Translations under genes and position numbers: made by a program
Notes under the pieces: generated by a model
Databases searched by the model: none
The model's input: only the letters and a program-made list of their open reading frames with translations
What the model was told of the DNA's origin: nothing
Shown here: piece after piece, positions 1-8,574 of the stretch
Layout of the letters: every line of letters begins with the position of its first letter
Position numbering within the stretch: position 1 is the stretch's first letter
From: Actinobacteria bacterium QS_8_72_14
GTDB lineage: Bacteria > Actinomycetota > Nitriliruptoria > Euzebyales > Egibacteraceae
Assembly (NCBI GenBank): GCA_003021615.1
Contig: PXPH01000054.1
Span: 1 to 64,000, forward strand
Reading direction: 5' to 3'
Length of the DNA stretch: 64,000 nt

Positions 1-2
1 CA

Positions 3-494
3 AGCCAGCCTCAGGACAACGACGCCCTAGAGGGCGAGGCGGCCACCACCGCCGAGGAGGACACAGCGGCTGACACCCCCGAAGCGCCCACGCCGCAACC
101 CACCGACGCCGCGCCCGTGTTGGTCCAGCGCCGCGCGGCGTTCGCCGAGACCGACAGGCTGATCGCCCACTTTCGGGATCGTGAAGAAGCCACCGGGCTG
201 CTGGGCCTGCCTGCTGAGGAGGCCGCGTCGCTGGCCGAGCACACCGCCTCGGTGTTGCGCCGCACCGAGACCCCGCTGGGCGGCGCGCCAGCGGATGCGT
301 GTGTCGCCGAGATCACCAACGCCTTTCAGGGGCCGGTGGTCTTTGCCCGCCTCCAGCCGGTGCGTCTGGATGATTCGTCGGCGCTCGCCCATCTGTTGGT
401 CACGGCCGCTGCCGACCAGCCCCTGACTCGCGTCACGCTGCAGGTGCGCCGGCCCAGCGCCGGCTGTGCCGTTGTGCTGAGCCAGCGCCTGTGA
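3..494 (+). CDS. 3' end of an unidentified protein (5' truncated)
   Basis: The reading frame is open from the first bases of the window and stops with TGA at 492-494, so only the C-terminal 163 residues or so are seen. About 40 residues rich in Ala, Asp, Glu, Pro and Thr form a probable linker. A compact part of about 110 residues follows, with no motif I recognise and no membrane segment. In mycobacteria the gene directly before trxB at this locus encodes the anti-sigma factor of SigM. A linker followed by an extracytoplasmic C-terminal domain would be compatible with that, but only position supports it. Function is unassigned. Confidence 0.6.
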   Translation, partial: SQPQDNDALEGEAATTAEEDTAADTPEAPTPQPTDAAPVLVQRRAAFAETDRLIAHFRDREEATGLLGLPAEEAASLAEHTASVLRRTETPLGGAPADACVAEITNAFQGPVVFARLQPVRLDDSSALAHLLVTAAADQPLTRVTLQVRRPSAGCAVVLSQRL

Positions 495-652
495 TCAAGC
501 CGTGTGCGAGGTGAGCCGCGGCTTGCGCGCATGGCTGCCGCGGGGGAATAGTCTGGTCGCAACGGTCGTTGGATGGCGGCAGTTGCCCGGCGGGCGCTGC
601 GCCGCGGCGCGACCGATGCCCAGCCCCAGCACACCGAGCACGAGGATCCGCC

Positions 653-1594
653 ATGGGCGAGACCACCGAAGAGAGCGTCACCATCATCGGCTCCGGGCCG
701 GCCGCGCTGACGGCCGGCCTCTACACCTCCCGGGCTGACCTCGAGCCGATCATGTTCGAAGGCGCCGAGGCCGGCGGCCAGCTGATGATTACCACCGAGG
801 TGGAGAACTACCCCGGCTATCCCGACGGCACGACCGGTCCGCAGATGATCGCTGACATGCGCAAGCAGGCCGAGCGCTTCGGCACTCGCCTGGTGACCGC
901 CGACGTCGACCGCGTCGATTTCACCAACGGGTCGCCGTTCACGCTGTGGGTCGGCGATCAGCAGATCCGCAGCCGCGCGGTGATCATCTCCACCGGCGCC
1001 AACGCCCGCTTTTTAGGCCTGGAGAGCGAGCAGCGCCTGCTGGGCCGGGGCGTATCGGCGTGTGCGACCTGCGACGGCTTCTTCTTTCGCGATCAGGAGC
1101 TGGTGGTTGTCGGCGGCGGCGACTCGGCCATGGAGGAGGCGCTGTTTTTGACCAAGTTCGCCTCCAAAGTCACCGTCGTCCACCGCCGCGACCAGCTGCG
1201 GGCCTCCAAGATCATGCAGGACCGCGCCTTTGCCCATGACAAGATCGAGTGGGCCTGGAACAAAGTGGTCAGCGACGTCCTCGGCGACGAGACAGTCGAG
1301 GGTGTGCAGCTGGAGGACACCCACACCGGTGAGCGCAGCGAGCTCGCCTGCGGCGGGTTTTTCCTGGCCATCGGTCACGACCCGGCGACGTCGCTGTTCA
1401 CCGACCAGCTCGAGCTGGACGAGAGCGGCTACATCCTCGTCGACGAGCCCACCACGGCCACCAGCGTGCCGGGGGTGTTCGCCGGTGGCGACGTCGTGGA
1501 CACGATCTACCGCCAGGCGGTCACGGCAGCCGGGCAGGGATGCAAGGCCGCCATCGACGCCGAACGGTGGTTGGAGGCCAACTACGGCGGATGA
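653..1594 (+). CDS. trxB: Thioredoxin-disulfide reductase
   Basis: FAD- and NADPH-dependent enzyme that reduces cytoplasmic thioredoxin. The 313-residue protein has the usual length. It shows the N-terminal FAD-binding loop GSGPAALTAG (residues 13-22), the redox-active CATC motif (Cys137/Cys140), the NADPH-binding GGGDSAMEEA segment just after it, and a C-terminal GVFAGGDV-type FAD motif. The ATG at 653 is chosen because GAGGA lies 7 bases upstream and the FAD loop then sits at the normal distance. An in-frame start further upstream would add a Pro/Arg-rich extension unlike the family. trxA follows after 110 bases, as in mycobacterial trxB2-trxC. Confidence 0.97.
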   Translation: MGETTEESVTIIGSGPAALTAGLYTSRADLEPIMFEGAEAGGQLMITTEVENYPGYPDGTTGPQMIADMRKQAERFGTRLVTADVDRVDFTNGSPFTLWVGDQQIRSRAVIISTGANARFLGLESEQRLLGRGVSACATCDGFFFRDQELVVVGGGDSAMEEALFLTKFASKVTVVHRRDQLRASKIMQDRAFAHDKIEWAWNKVVSDVLGDETVEGVQLEDTHTGERSELACGGFFLAIGHDPATSLFTDQLELDESGYILVDEPTTATSVPGVFAGGDVVDTIYRQAVTAAGQGCKAAIDAERWLEANYGG

Positions 1595-1651
1595 GGCCAG
1601 CCTCCGCGACCGAGCATGGGGAATATTTTCTGTAGGCGATGCCTTGCCCCT

Positions 1652-1681
1652 GCGAGGCGCCCCAACGCGAGGCGCCCCAAC
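1652..1681 (+). repeat. 15-bp exact tandem duplication before trxA
   Basis: The unit GCGAGGCGCCCCAAC occurs twice with no gap (1652-1666 and 1667-1681) in the trxB-trxA spacer, ending about 12 bases before the trxA ribosome-binding site. It could affect leader structure or simply be a slippage product. Confidence 0.8.
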
Positions 1682-1704
1682 CCCGATCTTTCCAGGAGCG
1701 CGCC

Positions 1705-2031
1705 ATGAGCACACCGCACGCCATCTCCGACAGCGACTGGGACACCGAGGTGTTGCAGTCGGACAAGCCGGTGCTGGTCGATTTCTGGGCCGAATGGTGC
1801 GGGCCTTGCCACACCGTGGCGCCCGTGCTGGAAGAGATCGCCGCCGAGAAGTCCGGCCAGCTCAAGATCGCCAAGGTCGACGTGGACCAGAATCCCGACA
1901 TCGCCCGAAACTACAAGGTGATGTCGATTCCCACGCTGTTGCTGATCCAAGACGGTGAGGAAAAAAAGCGCATCGTCGGAGCCAAGAACAAAGAGCAGCT
2001 GCTGGACGAGGTCGCCGAGGTGACCGGCTGA
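1705..2031 (+). CDS. trxA: Thioredoxin
   Basis: Small cytoplasmic dithiol oxidoreductase of 108 residues, the family's standard length. The canonical WCGPC active site is at residues 31-35 and the cis-proline stretch MSIPTLLL follows in the C-terminal half. AGGAG lies 7 bases before the ATG at 1705, which decides the start. It is the expected partner of the adjacent reductase and is probably co-transcribed with it. Confidence 0.97.
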   Translation: MSTPHAISDSDWDTEVLQSDKPVLVDFWAEWCGPCHTVAPVLEEIAAEKSGQLKIAKVDVDQNPDIARNYKVMSIPTLLLIQDGEEKKRIVGAKNKEQLLDEVAEVTG

Positions 2032-2082
2032 CCGCGGCCTACCGGAGCTGTCCGGCCGGAGGGCGGCTCTAGACTGTCTGGC

Positions 2083-3092
2083 GTGGACTCGCCGATCCGC
2101 GCCGGGGACGAGGGGCCCGCGGTCCGTGATCTCCAGGAGCGTCTCCTGCGGCTGCACCAGTACCGGGGAGGCGTCGACGGCTGGCTCGGACCCTCGACCA
2201 ACGCGGCGGTGCGGGCCTTCCAACAGGAACGGGGCCTGCGCGCCGACGGCGAGGTGGGCCCCGAGACATGGCGGACGCTGATCGAGGCCGGCCACCAGCT
2301 GGGCGACCGGCTGCTATGGCACTCGCCAGCCATGCTGCGCGGCGACGACGTTCGCGAGTTGCAGCACCGCCTCAACCAGCTCGGGTTCAACGCCGGGCCC
2401 GAGGACGGCATCTTCGGACCGCTGGCCCACGGCGCCGTCGCGGAGTTCCAGCGCAACGTCGGCCTCGCCGTCGACGGGGTCGCCGGTTCGCGCACCATCG
2501 CAGCGCTCAAGCGCCTGCGCCGCGACCACCAGTCCGGCGGCGTCGGGGCACGCGCCAGAGAGCGTGAGTGGCTGCGCAGCGCGACGGCCTACGGTTTCTC
2601 GGGGGTGCGCCTGCTGGTCGATCCCGCCGGCGGGCCCGCTTCCCCCGGCGCGGTCGGTGCGCTGAACCGGGATATTGCCGGCGTCGAGCAGATTCGCGGA
2701 CAGGTCGGCCCGTGGGCCCGCGGTGTAGACCCGAGGGTGGGTGAGCAGCAGCACGACGTCACCGACGGCGCGACCATCACAGCCCCGCGGCCAGCGGCGC
2801 CTCGGCCTATTACTTCGGCTCGCCCCACTTCACCTCCGAAGCCGGCCAGCGGTTGGCCCACGCGGTGCTCAGCGGCTGCTTGGCCGCGGGAGCCTGGCCC
2901 GATGGCCGTCTTCACCCCATGACCTGGACGGTCCTCAAAGAGACCCGCATGCCGGCCGTGATGTGCGAGCCGGGGTATCTGACTAACCCCGACGACGAGG
3001 ACTGGTTGACCGACCCCGACGGCCAAGAGGCCCTGGCCGGCGCTCTGGCCGACGCCCTGGTGGGGTTCTTCGATCACCGGGCTGTGGCCTAA
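2083..3092 (+). pseudogene. cwlM: CwlM-like peptidoglycan-binding / amidase-fold protein, disrupted
   Basis: Starting at GTG 2083, two peptidoglycan-binding type 1 repeats are clear (residues about 8-65 and 85-145, with FGPLAHGAVAEFQ in the second). An amidase_3-like stretch begins at GVRLLVDPAGG near residue 170. That frame then turns into Pro/Ala-rich nonsense and ends at 2922. The rest of the amidase fold continues in the +3 frame from about 2772 (YYFGSPHFTSEAGQRLA, then ETRMPAVMCEPGYLTNP) to the stop at 3092. Compared with mycobacterial CwlM, about 25-30 residues around the junction also appear to be missing. In actinobacteria CwlM is a non-catalytic activator of MurA controlled by PknB. 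The usual DPGHGG zinc site reads DPAGGP here, in keeping with a non-enzyme. Real decay and a sequence error are both possible. Confidence 0.75.
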
Positions 3093-3102
3093 AGCGCGAC
3101 GA

Positions 3103-3249
3103 TCACCCCTTGCGGGGCGGGGGGTTGCCGCGCCGCCAGCCCGCACGTTCGCGGGGCACCACGACCGCCATGAACGCCCCCATCACGGCGCCCAGCACCA
3201 GCGCCACCGCGGCACGACGCATCAGTGAACGGCGATCCGATTCGGACAC
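3103..3249 (-). CDS. Small single-pass membrane protein (hypothetical)
   Basis: A 48-codon reading frame starts at GTG 3249, with an alternative ATG at 3222 giving 39 residues. It has a charged N-terminus, one hydrophobic helix (ALVLGAVMGAFMAVVV) and a strongly basic tail (PRERAGWRRG and RKG). It lies alone between the cwlM-like gene and the aminotransferase, convergent with the former and divergent from the latter. I recognise no family. Composition and the clean membrane helix argue for a real gene, but no clear ribosome-binding site was seen. Confidence 0.45.
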   Translation of the reverse strand: MSESDRRSLMRRAAVALVLGAVMGAFMAVVVPRERAGWRRGNPPPRKG

Positions 3250-3375
3250 GGCGGGGCAGTCTAGCCCACCGGCGGCCAGCATGTCGCCGGTGAGCCTCCA
3301 GCCTGACCCAAGGCGGCGAGCACACCGGTAGGCTGGCGCGGTCACCGCGCCGTCCACAAAAGTGGTGTCCGACAC

Positions 3376-4635
3376 GTGCCCGACGATCCCTCCCTGCGCC
3401 GCTTCGCGTATCGCACCGCGGGCCTGCGAGCCTCCGAGATCCGGGCGCTGTTCTCGGTGGCCAGTCGCCCCGAGGTCGTGTCGCTGGCCGGCGGCATGCC
3501 AGACACGGGGGCGCTGGACATGGACGCCGTGTCCGACACGCTGGCCCAGGTGGTTGCCCACGACGGCGCCGGGGCGTTGCAGTACAGCGGCGGGCAGGGC
3601 TACGAGCCCCTGCGCGAGCAGCTGGTAGAGATCATGCACACCGACGGGGTGGCGGCCCACCCCGATGATCTGGTGGTCACCACCGGCGCCCAGCAGGGCC
3701 TGGATCTTCTGGCCAAGCTCTTTTGTGACCCCGGTGACGTGGTCATCGCCGAGGGGCCCTCCTATGTCGGCGCGCTGGGGGCATTCGGGTCGTACCAGGC
3801 CGAGGTCGTGCATGTGCCCATGGACGCAGAGGGCCTTGATCCGGGGGCGCTGGAGAACACGCTGCAGCGATTGCGGGCCCAGGAACAGGTCGTCAAGCTG
3901 CTGTACACCGTACCCAACCATCAGAACCCGGCGGGGGTCTCGCTGTCAGCGCAACGACGCCAGCGCCTGGCCGAGGTGGCCGAGCGGTGGGATCTGCTGG
4001 TGGTCGAGGACAACCCTTACGGGCTATTGGACTTCAAAGGGGAGGCGCGCACCGCGCTGCGAACGCTGATCCCCGAGCGCGTCGTTTACGTCGGTACGTT
4101 GTCGAAGATCTTCTCCCCGGGCATCCGGGTGGGCTGGGTGGCCGCCAGCGGGTCGATCCGCGACAAGCTCGTCCAGCTCAAGGAAGCCGCCGACCTGTGC
4201 CAATCCAACCTGACACAGCACGTGGCCCATCGATGGTTCAGCGTCCAGCCGTGGCAGGATCAAGTCGCGCACTTCCGTGAGCATTACCGCAAGCGGTGCC
4301 GGGCCTTGACCGACGCGTTGTCCGACGAGATGGGCAGCGTCTGCGAGTGGAGCGAGCCCACCGGCGGGCTCTTCGTTTGGGCTCGCCTGCCCGAAGGGGT
4401 CGACACCGGCGAGATGCTGGCCACGGCTGTCAACCACCGCGTGGCATACGTGCCCGGGCGAGCGTTCTATGCGGACGGTTCGGGCCAGCGCGAGCTGCGC
4501 CTGAACTTCTCGTACTGTGACGAGGACCGTCTGCGTACTGGCGTTCAGCGTCTGGCGGAGGTCGTCCACGCCGAGATCGAGCTGGTGCAGGCTTTCGGCG
4601 AGAGCCGGGCGGACCGGCGACCCGATGACAGCTGA
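3376..4635 (+). CDS. PLP-dependent aminotransferase, class I/II (LysN / MocR-type fold)
   Basis: This 419-residue pyridoxal-phosphate enzyme begins at GTG 3376. It carries SLAGGMPD near the N-terminus, YSGGQGYEPLRE, a TTGAQQGLDLLAKL cofactor-binding helix, VPNHQNPAGVS, the VVEDNPYG strand, and the Schiff-base lysine Lys244 in GTLSKIFSPGIRVGW. This pattern is typical of 2-aminoadipate or aromatic aminotransferases related to the C-terminal domain of MocR regulators, but there is no N-terminal winged helix. The substrate cannot be deduced. The ATP-grasp ligase gene begins 17 bases after its stop, so the two are probably co-transcribed. Confidence 0.88.
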   Translation: MPDDPSLRRFAYRTAGLRASEIRALFSVASRPEVVSLAGGMPDTGALDMDAVSDTLAQVVAHDGAGALQYSGGQGYEPLREQLVEIMHTDGVAAHPDDLVVTTGAQQGLDLLAKLFCDPGDVVIAEGPSYVGALGAFGSYQAEVVHVPMDAEGLDPGALENTLQRLRAQEQVVKLLYTVPNHQNPAGVSLSAQRRQRLAEVAERWDLLVVEDNPYGLLDFKGEARTALRTLIPERVVYVGTLSKIFSPGIRVGWVAASGSIRDKLVQLKEAADLCQSNLTQHVAHRWFSVQPWQDQVAHFREHYRKRCRALTDALSDEMGSVCEWSEPTGGLFVWARLPEGVDTGEMLATAVNHRVAYVPGRAFYADGSGQRELRLNFSYCDEDRLRTGVQRLAEVVHAEIELVQAFGESRADRRPDDS

Positions 4636-4651
4636 GTCGGCAAGGAGCTCC

Positions 4652-5584
4652 ATGAACCGGGTGGCGGTGCTGGCGGGCGGCCTTTCTTTGGAGCGCGACA
4701 TTTCGTTGCGCTCCGGCCAGCGTGTGAGCAAGGCCCTGGCTGACAGGGGCTACGAGGTCACCAGCCTCGATCTCAACCACGACCTTGTGACGCAGCTGCT
4801 GGTGGGAGGGGTCGACATGGCGGTCCTGTGCCTGCACGGCAAGGCAGGCGAGGACGGCACCATTCAGGGGCTGCTGGAGCTAGCCGACCTTCCCTACACC
4901 GGCCCCGGCCCCGCTGCCAGCTTCCTCGCCTGGGACAAAGGGGTGGCCAAGGCCCTGTGGCAGCGTGCTGATATCCCCACGCCGCCGTGGGCCGTGCTCT
5001 CGTCGCAGGCGGTACGCGACATGGGGGCGGCGCGCATCCTCGATCGGCTGGTGGAGCGCCTGGGCTTGCCACTCATCGTCAAGCCGGCTCAAGGGGGGGC
5101 TTCGATGGGGGTCAAGCGGGTGGAGCGAAGCGACGACCTTCCCGCCGCACTGATCACCGCGCTTAGCTACCACGACGTGGCGCTGGTGGAGCGCTGCATC
5201 GACGGGCGTGAGATCGCGGCCACCGCCATCGACGACGAGCTGTTGCCCACGGTGCAGATCGAGCCCCTGGAGGGGTTGTACGACTACAGCGCTCGCTACA
5301 CGCACGGGGCGTCTCGGTTCGAGACCCCCGCCCCGCTGGACGACGAGGCCAGCGCCACGGTGGGGCGCGTGGTGCGCGCCGCCACCCGCACACTGGGCAC
5401 TCGCCATCTGGTTCGCGCCGACCTCGTTGTCGACGAGCAGGATCAGCCGTGGCTGCTGGAGCTGGACACCTGTCCAGGGATGACCGAGACGTCGCTTGTT
5501 CCGATGGCCGCAGAGGCAGCGGGCATGAGCTTTGCCGACTTGTGCGAGCGACTCGTTAGCACCGCGGCGTGCGACCCGCGCTAA
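4652..5584 (+). CDS. ddl: D-alanine--D-alanine ligase family protein
   Basis: This 310-residue ATP-grasp enzyme has the length of Ddl. It has an N-terminal segment VAVLAGGLSLERDISLRSG like the Ddl N-domain, LCLHGKAGEDGTIQGLLEL (where Ddl enzymes have an HGxxGEDG motif), the ATP-binding LIVKPAQGGASMGV loop, and the C-terminal LLELDTCPGMTETSL (Ddl usually has EVNTxPGMT). The Asn of the family's NTxPG is Asp-Thr-Cys here, so a different amino-acid partner is possible. An AAGGAGC site 4-5 bases before ATG 4652 supports that start over ATG 4625. If it is Ddl it makes the D-Ala-D-Ala dipeptide for peptidoglycan; a second ddl elsewhere would argue for another role. Confidence 0.8.
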   Translation: MNRVAVLAGGLSLERDISLRSGQRVSKALADRGYEVTSLDLNHDLVTQLLVGGVDMAVLCLHGKAGEDGTIQGLLELADLPYTGPGPAASFLAWDKGVAKALWQRADIPTPPWAVLSSQAVRDMGAARILDRLVERLGLPLIVKPAQGGASMGVKRVERSDDLPAALITALSYHDVALVERCIDGREIAATAIDDELLPTVQIEPLEGLYDYSARYTHGASRFETPAPLDDEASATVGRVVRAATRTLGTRHLVRADLVVDEQDQPWLLELDTCPGMTETSLVPMAAEAAGMSFADLCERLVSTAACDPR

Positions 5585-5597
5585 GGGTGGGGCAGTG

Positions 5598-6521
5598 TCA
5601 GCGCACGGGTGGCTCTTCGATGAGCTCGTGCCCGGTGGCATCGCCCAGCAGGCGCAACAAGCGCTCCAAGTCCTCGGTGCCGGCGTAATCAATAATGACA
5701 CGCCCGCGGCGACGCGTGCCGGTGATGCGAACTTTGGTGGCGAGCGCGTCGCTGAGACGTCGTTGAAGGTCCTCGTAGGGCGAACGGGTTCGCGAGCTGC
5801 TCTTGCCCCACTGCCATGAGGCGTTGGAGCCGCCCGAGGTCATGGTGTCAGACTCGCTTTCCAGGGGCTCGCGCACGGCTTCCTCTACCGCTCGAACCGA
5901 CAGCCCCTCGGTGACAACCCGTTGTGCGAGCTGCTCCTGCGCCTGGTGATCCGACAGGGCGAGAAGGCCGCGGGCGTGGCCGGCGCTGAGCTGGCCGTCA
6001 GCAACGCGCTGTTGGACCGTCGTCGGCAGTTTGAGCAGGCGCAGGCTGTTGCTGATGACCGAGCGTGATCGGCCGATCCGGCCTGCGAGCTCGTCGTGAG
6101 TCACCCCGAAATCGTCGAGCAATTGCTGGTAGGCCATCGCTTCTTCCAAGGGATCCAAGTCGGTGCGATGGACGTTCTCGACCAGCGCCTCGGTAAGCAT
6201 GTGCTCATCGCCGGTACGGCGCACGATCGCCGGGATTTCGGCGAGACCGGCCCGCTCGGCGGCGCGCAGACGCCGCTCACCGGCGATCAGCTCATAATGG
6301 TGGCCGTCGTCGCTTGGGCGCACCAACACTGGTTGCAGCACCCCGACCTGGGCGATGGAGGCGGCGAGCTCCTCCAGTGCCTCCTCGTCGAGCCTGGCGC
6401 GCGGTTGTCGCGGATTCGACACAATGGACGTCAAGTTGAGGGTGAGCACCCCGCTCTGGCCCGGCCCTCCCTCCGGCAGGAGCGCGCTCAAGCCTCGGCC
6501 CAGCCCACTCGGTCGATTCAC
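5598..6521 (-). CDS. parB: Chromosome-partitioning protein ParB
   Basis: CTP-dependent DNA clamp that loads at parS and marks the origin region for segregation. The 307-residue protein has the N-terminal LGRGLSALLP motif that contacts ParA, the IVSNPRQPR segment, the CTP-binding GERRLRAAERAG motif, ENVHRTDLDPLEEAMAY, a helix-turn-helix around HDELAGRIGRSRSVISN, and a C-terminal dimerisation domain. It starts at GTG 6521, overlapping the parA stop by four bases (GTGA), so the two are translationally coupled. Confidence 0.97.
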   Translation of the reverse strand: MNRPSGLGRGLSALLPEGGPGQSGVLTLNLTSIVSNPRQPRARLDEEALEELAASIAQVGVLQPVLVRPSDDGHHYELIAGERRLRAAERAGLAEIPAIVRRTGDEHMLTEALVENVHRTDLDPLEEAMAYQQLLDDFGVTHDELAGRIGRSRSVISNSLRLLKLPTTVQQRVADGQLSAGHARGLLALSDHQAQEQLAQRVVTEGLSVRAVEEAVREPLESESDTMTSGGSNASWQWGKSSSRTRSPYEDLQRRLSDALATKVRITGTRRRGRVIIDYAGTEDLERLLRLLGDATGHELIEEPPVR

Positions 6522-7372
6522 GCTGTGCTCCTCGTTCCCCTCGGCGTCGTCGTGTCTTCACGGTGGTTGGATGGTGCCGCCTGTGGGTTGAGCCGGTTGA
6601 GCACTTCTCCCGCCAAGCGGCGATAGGCGACCGCACCGCGGGAACCGGGATCGAAACTGGTAATGGGCTGGCCAAACCCAGGCGCCTCCGCGATGCGCAC
6701 AGAGCGGGGAATGCGGGTGTTGAAGACCTTTTCCCCGAAATGGAGGCGCACTTCCTCCACCACTTGCTGGCTGAGCCGGGTGCGTCCGTCCAGCATCGTG
6801 AGGGCGAAGCCCAGGATCTCCAAGTCCGGGTTGAGGCTGGCACGCACGAGCTCCACGTTGCGGCGCAGCGCTTCCAACCCCTCCAGGGCGTAGTACTCGC
6901 ATTGGATCGGCACGATCACCCCGTCGGCGGCGGTGAGGCCGTTGACTGTCAGAAGGCCGAGGCTGGGCGGACAGTCGATGATGAGCAGCTGAGTGTGAGC
7001 CCGCAGCGGCTCTAGGATCCGGCGCAGGATCTGCTCACGACTCAGCGCGCTGACAAGCTCGATCTCGGCCCCGGCGAGATCGATGGACGAGGGCAACAGG
7101 CTCAGGTTATCCACCGGGGTTGCCACGATCGCGGAGGCCGCATCGGCCGCTCCGGATAGCACGTGATACGTGGTGGCCTGGTCCTGTTCCGGGCGACATC
7201 CCAATCCAGAGCTGGCGTTCGCTTGTGGGTCGAGGTCCACCAAGAGAACCTGCGCCCCCGTGTGCGCCAAGGCCGCACTGAGGCTGACCGCGGTGGTGGT
7301 CTTACCCACTCCGCCCTTTTGGTTCGCGACGGCGATCACAGCCCCTTGTCCAGCTTCTTCTGTGTTCGCCAC
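6518..7372 (-). CDS. parA: Chromosome-partitioning ATPase ParA
   Basis: Deviant-Walker ATPase (MinD/ParA superfamily) that positions ParB-parS complexes. With the GTG at 7372 as start the protein has 284 residues. The Walker A motif KGGVGKTT is at 19-26, followed by LLVDLDPQANASSGLG and LLIIDCPPSLGLLTVN. An AGGAG site 5 bases upstream of 7372 decides the start; a longer open frame reaching 7645 would run through the parS sites and has no family similarity. The promoter must lie between 7373 and the decayed region upstream. Confidence 0.96.
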   Translation of the reverse strand: MANTEEAGQGAVIAVANQKGGVGKTTTAVSLSAALAHTGAQVLLVDLDPQANASSGLGCRPEQDQATTYHVLSGAADAASAIVATPVDNLSLLPSSIDLAGAEIELVSALSREQILRRILEPLRAHTQLLIIDCPPSLGLLTVNGLTAADGVIVPIQCEYYALEGLEALRRNVELVRASLNPDLEILGFALTMLDGRTRLSQQVVEEVRLHFGEKVFNTRIPRSVRIAEAPGFGQPITSFDPGSRGAVAYRRLAGEVLNRLNPQAAPSNHREDTTTPRGTRSTA

Positions 7373-7538
7373 CTCGCCTCCTGACTCCAGACCGGGCCTC
7401 CCCAGGTCAGTCGGTGTCCGGCCCGACGACCGCGTATGGCGAGCGTCGCTCGGCCGCACCGCGGCCACCAAGCTTAACTGGCCGGAGCCCACATGGAACG
7501 GACGCGCCGACACAGACGGGACGAGCCAGGCTGCTGCG

Positions 7539-7554
7539 TGTTCCACGTGAAACC
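7539..7554 (+). promoter_or_regulatory. parS: parS site 1
   Basis: TGTTCCACGTGAAACC matches the actinobacterial parS palindrome with its central CACGTG. It differs from a perfect TGTTtCACGTGAAACa at two positions. It lies about 170 bases upstream of parA and is the expected ParB loading site. Confidence 0.85.
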
Positions 7555-7573
7555 CCAGCGGCATTACTGCCTC

Positions 7574-7589
7574 CGTTTCACGTGGAACA
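7574..7589 (+). promoter_or_regulatory. parS: parS site 2
   Basis: CGTTTCACGTGGAACA is the same palindrome in the opposite orientation, with its centre 35 bases from the centre of site 1. Reverse-complemented it matches the common actinobacterial form TGTTCCACGTGAAACa except for the last base. Confidence 0.85.
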
Positions 7590-7969
7590 TCCGCGCCCAG
7601 CTTGAGCTCGGCCGCGCCCTGGAAAGCACCCTGCCCCGTGTACACTGTTGAGCGTCAATGAAGGGCTCACTTCCACAGATCCCGCCCGAGCCGAGGTGTT
7701 GGTCCACCGCGACGTCAGCAACGGCGAGCATCATGCCCGCCCGGGGTATGCCCGGCACAGCGAGGCCCGCGTCCACCATCCTTGGCGGCACGGGCGGCCA
7801 GCGCGTGAACCACTTGATCCTAAAGCGGCAACGACAGTCGCGCTTTCGCAGCTACCGCGCCCACGACGTGCGCTTCTCGGTGATCGTCAAGCTGCTGCCG
7901 CCGATCCGCGAGGTCATCGAGGCCATCTGTGAACACGCCTGGTCAGCGATCCCCTATTGGCGCGAAGGT

Positions 7970-8068
7970 GGCCCCGGCGTGGCCGAGACCACCTACACCG
8001 CGGGCCCCGGCGTGGCCGAGACCACCTACACCGCGGGCCCCGGCGTGGCCGAGACCATCTACTCCGCC
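7970..8068 (+). repeat. Three tandem 33-bp units inside the transposase remnant
   Basis: Units at 7970-8002, 8003-8035 and 8036-8068 each begin GGCCCCGGCGTGGCCGAGAC and encode GPGVAETTYTA (the third ends ETIYSA). The first two are identical. An intact transposase would carry this segment once, so it has been amplified in place. Confidence 0.9.
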
Positions 8069-8137
8069 TTCACCGCCACCCCCGACGAAGTCGAACTGCG
8101 GTTGATCTTCCGGCGCGTGCGGCCCACCCCGGGGTCG

Positions 8138-8244
8138 CAGCTGGCTCTCGACGCCGTGTTGGACGACCACAACGCGCGCTCGCCCACACACAAGGGGCAC
8201 GCCCCACGTCACAGCTGGCCCTCGACGCCGTCTTCGACGACCAC
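8138..8244 (+). repeat. Imperfect 33-bp direct repeat with 74-bp offset
   Basis: A segment encoding QLALDAV.DDH occurs at 8138-8170 and again at 8212-8244 with three differences. The offset of 74 bases is not a multiple of three, so the duplication itself shifts the transposase frame. Confidence 0.8.
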
Positions 8245-8574
8245 CCGTTTCTGACCGACCGCGAGAGCACCACCCGCGAGTTCAAGGGCGACCATCCCCA
8301 CCACGTCGGAGTGGAACTGGCCATCCACGAGGTCAAGGCCGGCGGCCTCGCCCGCGTGCCCTCGGGCACATTCACCGCCAAGGCCGCCTGGCTGGGCCTG
8401 AGCTGCCTCGCCCCGCGTCAAAGACGCTGCTCACCGCGAACGCGGAATCCTCCCGGCCAATCGGCACCGTTCAACCAGGCTCACCGACCCCAACTCAAGC
8501 CTATGCGCACCCGCAGTCAGGGCTGATCGGTGGATTGAGGATTAGTGGAGGCATCGGTGTGGGATCGCTGCTGC

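Larger units (their letters stand above)
7807..8490 (+). mobile_element. IS1380-family transposase remnant (degenerate)
   Basis: Translated pieces match the C-terminal half of IS1380-type DDE transposases. In one frame from about 7830: RFSVIVKLLPPI, EAICEHAWSAIPYW, VAETTYTA, then LRLIFRRVRPTPGSQLAL. In the next frame from about 8212: LTDRESTT, HHVGVELAIHEVKAGGLA, VPSGTFTAKAAWLGL. The N-terminal half and its first catalytic Asp are absent, no terminal inverted repeats were recognised, and two internal duplications break the frame. It is a dead element lying between parA and rsmG. Family assignment rests on motif memory, not on a search. Confidence 0.75.

Noticed and set aside
3103-3921. 272-codon open frame on the minus strand
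   Set aside because: It lies mostly antisense to the aminotransferase and shows no protein-like pattern except its last 48 codons, which are listed separately.
7970-8068. CRISPR-like array
   Set aside because: The three 33-bp units are directly adjacent with no spacers and encode a transposase motif.
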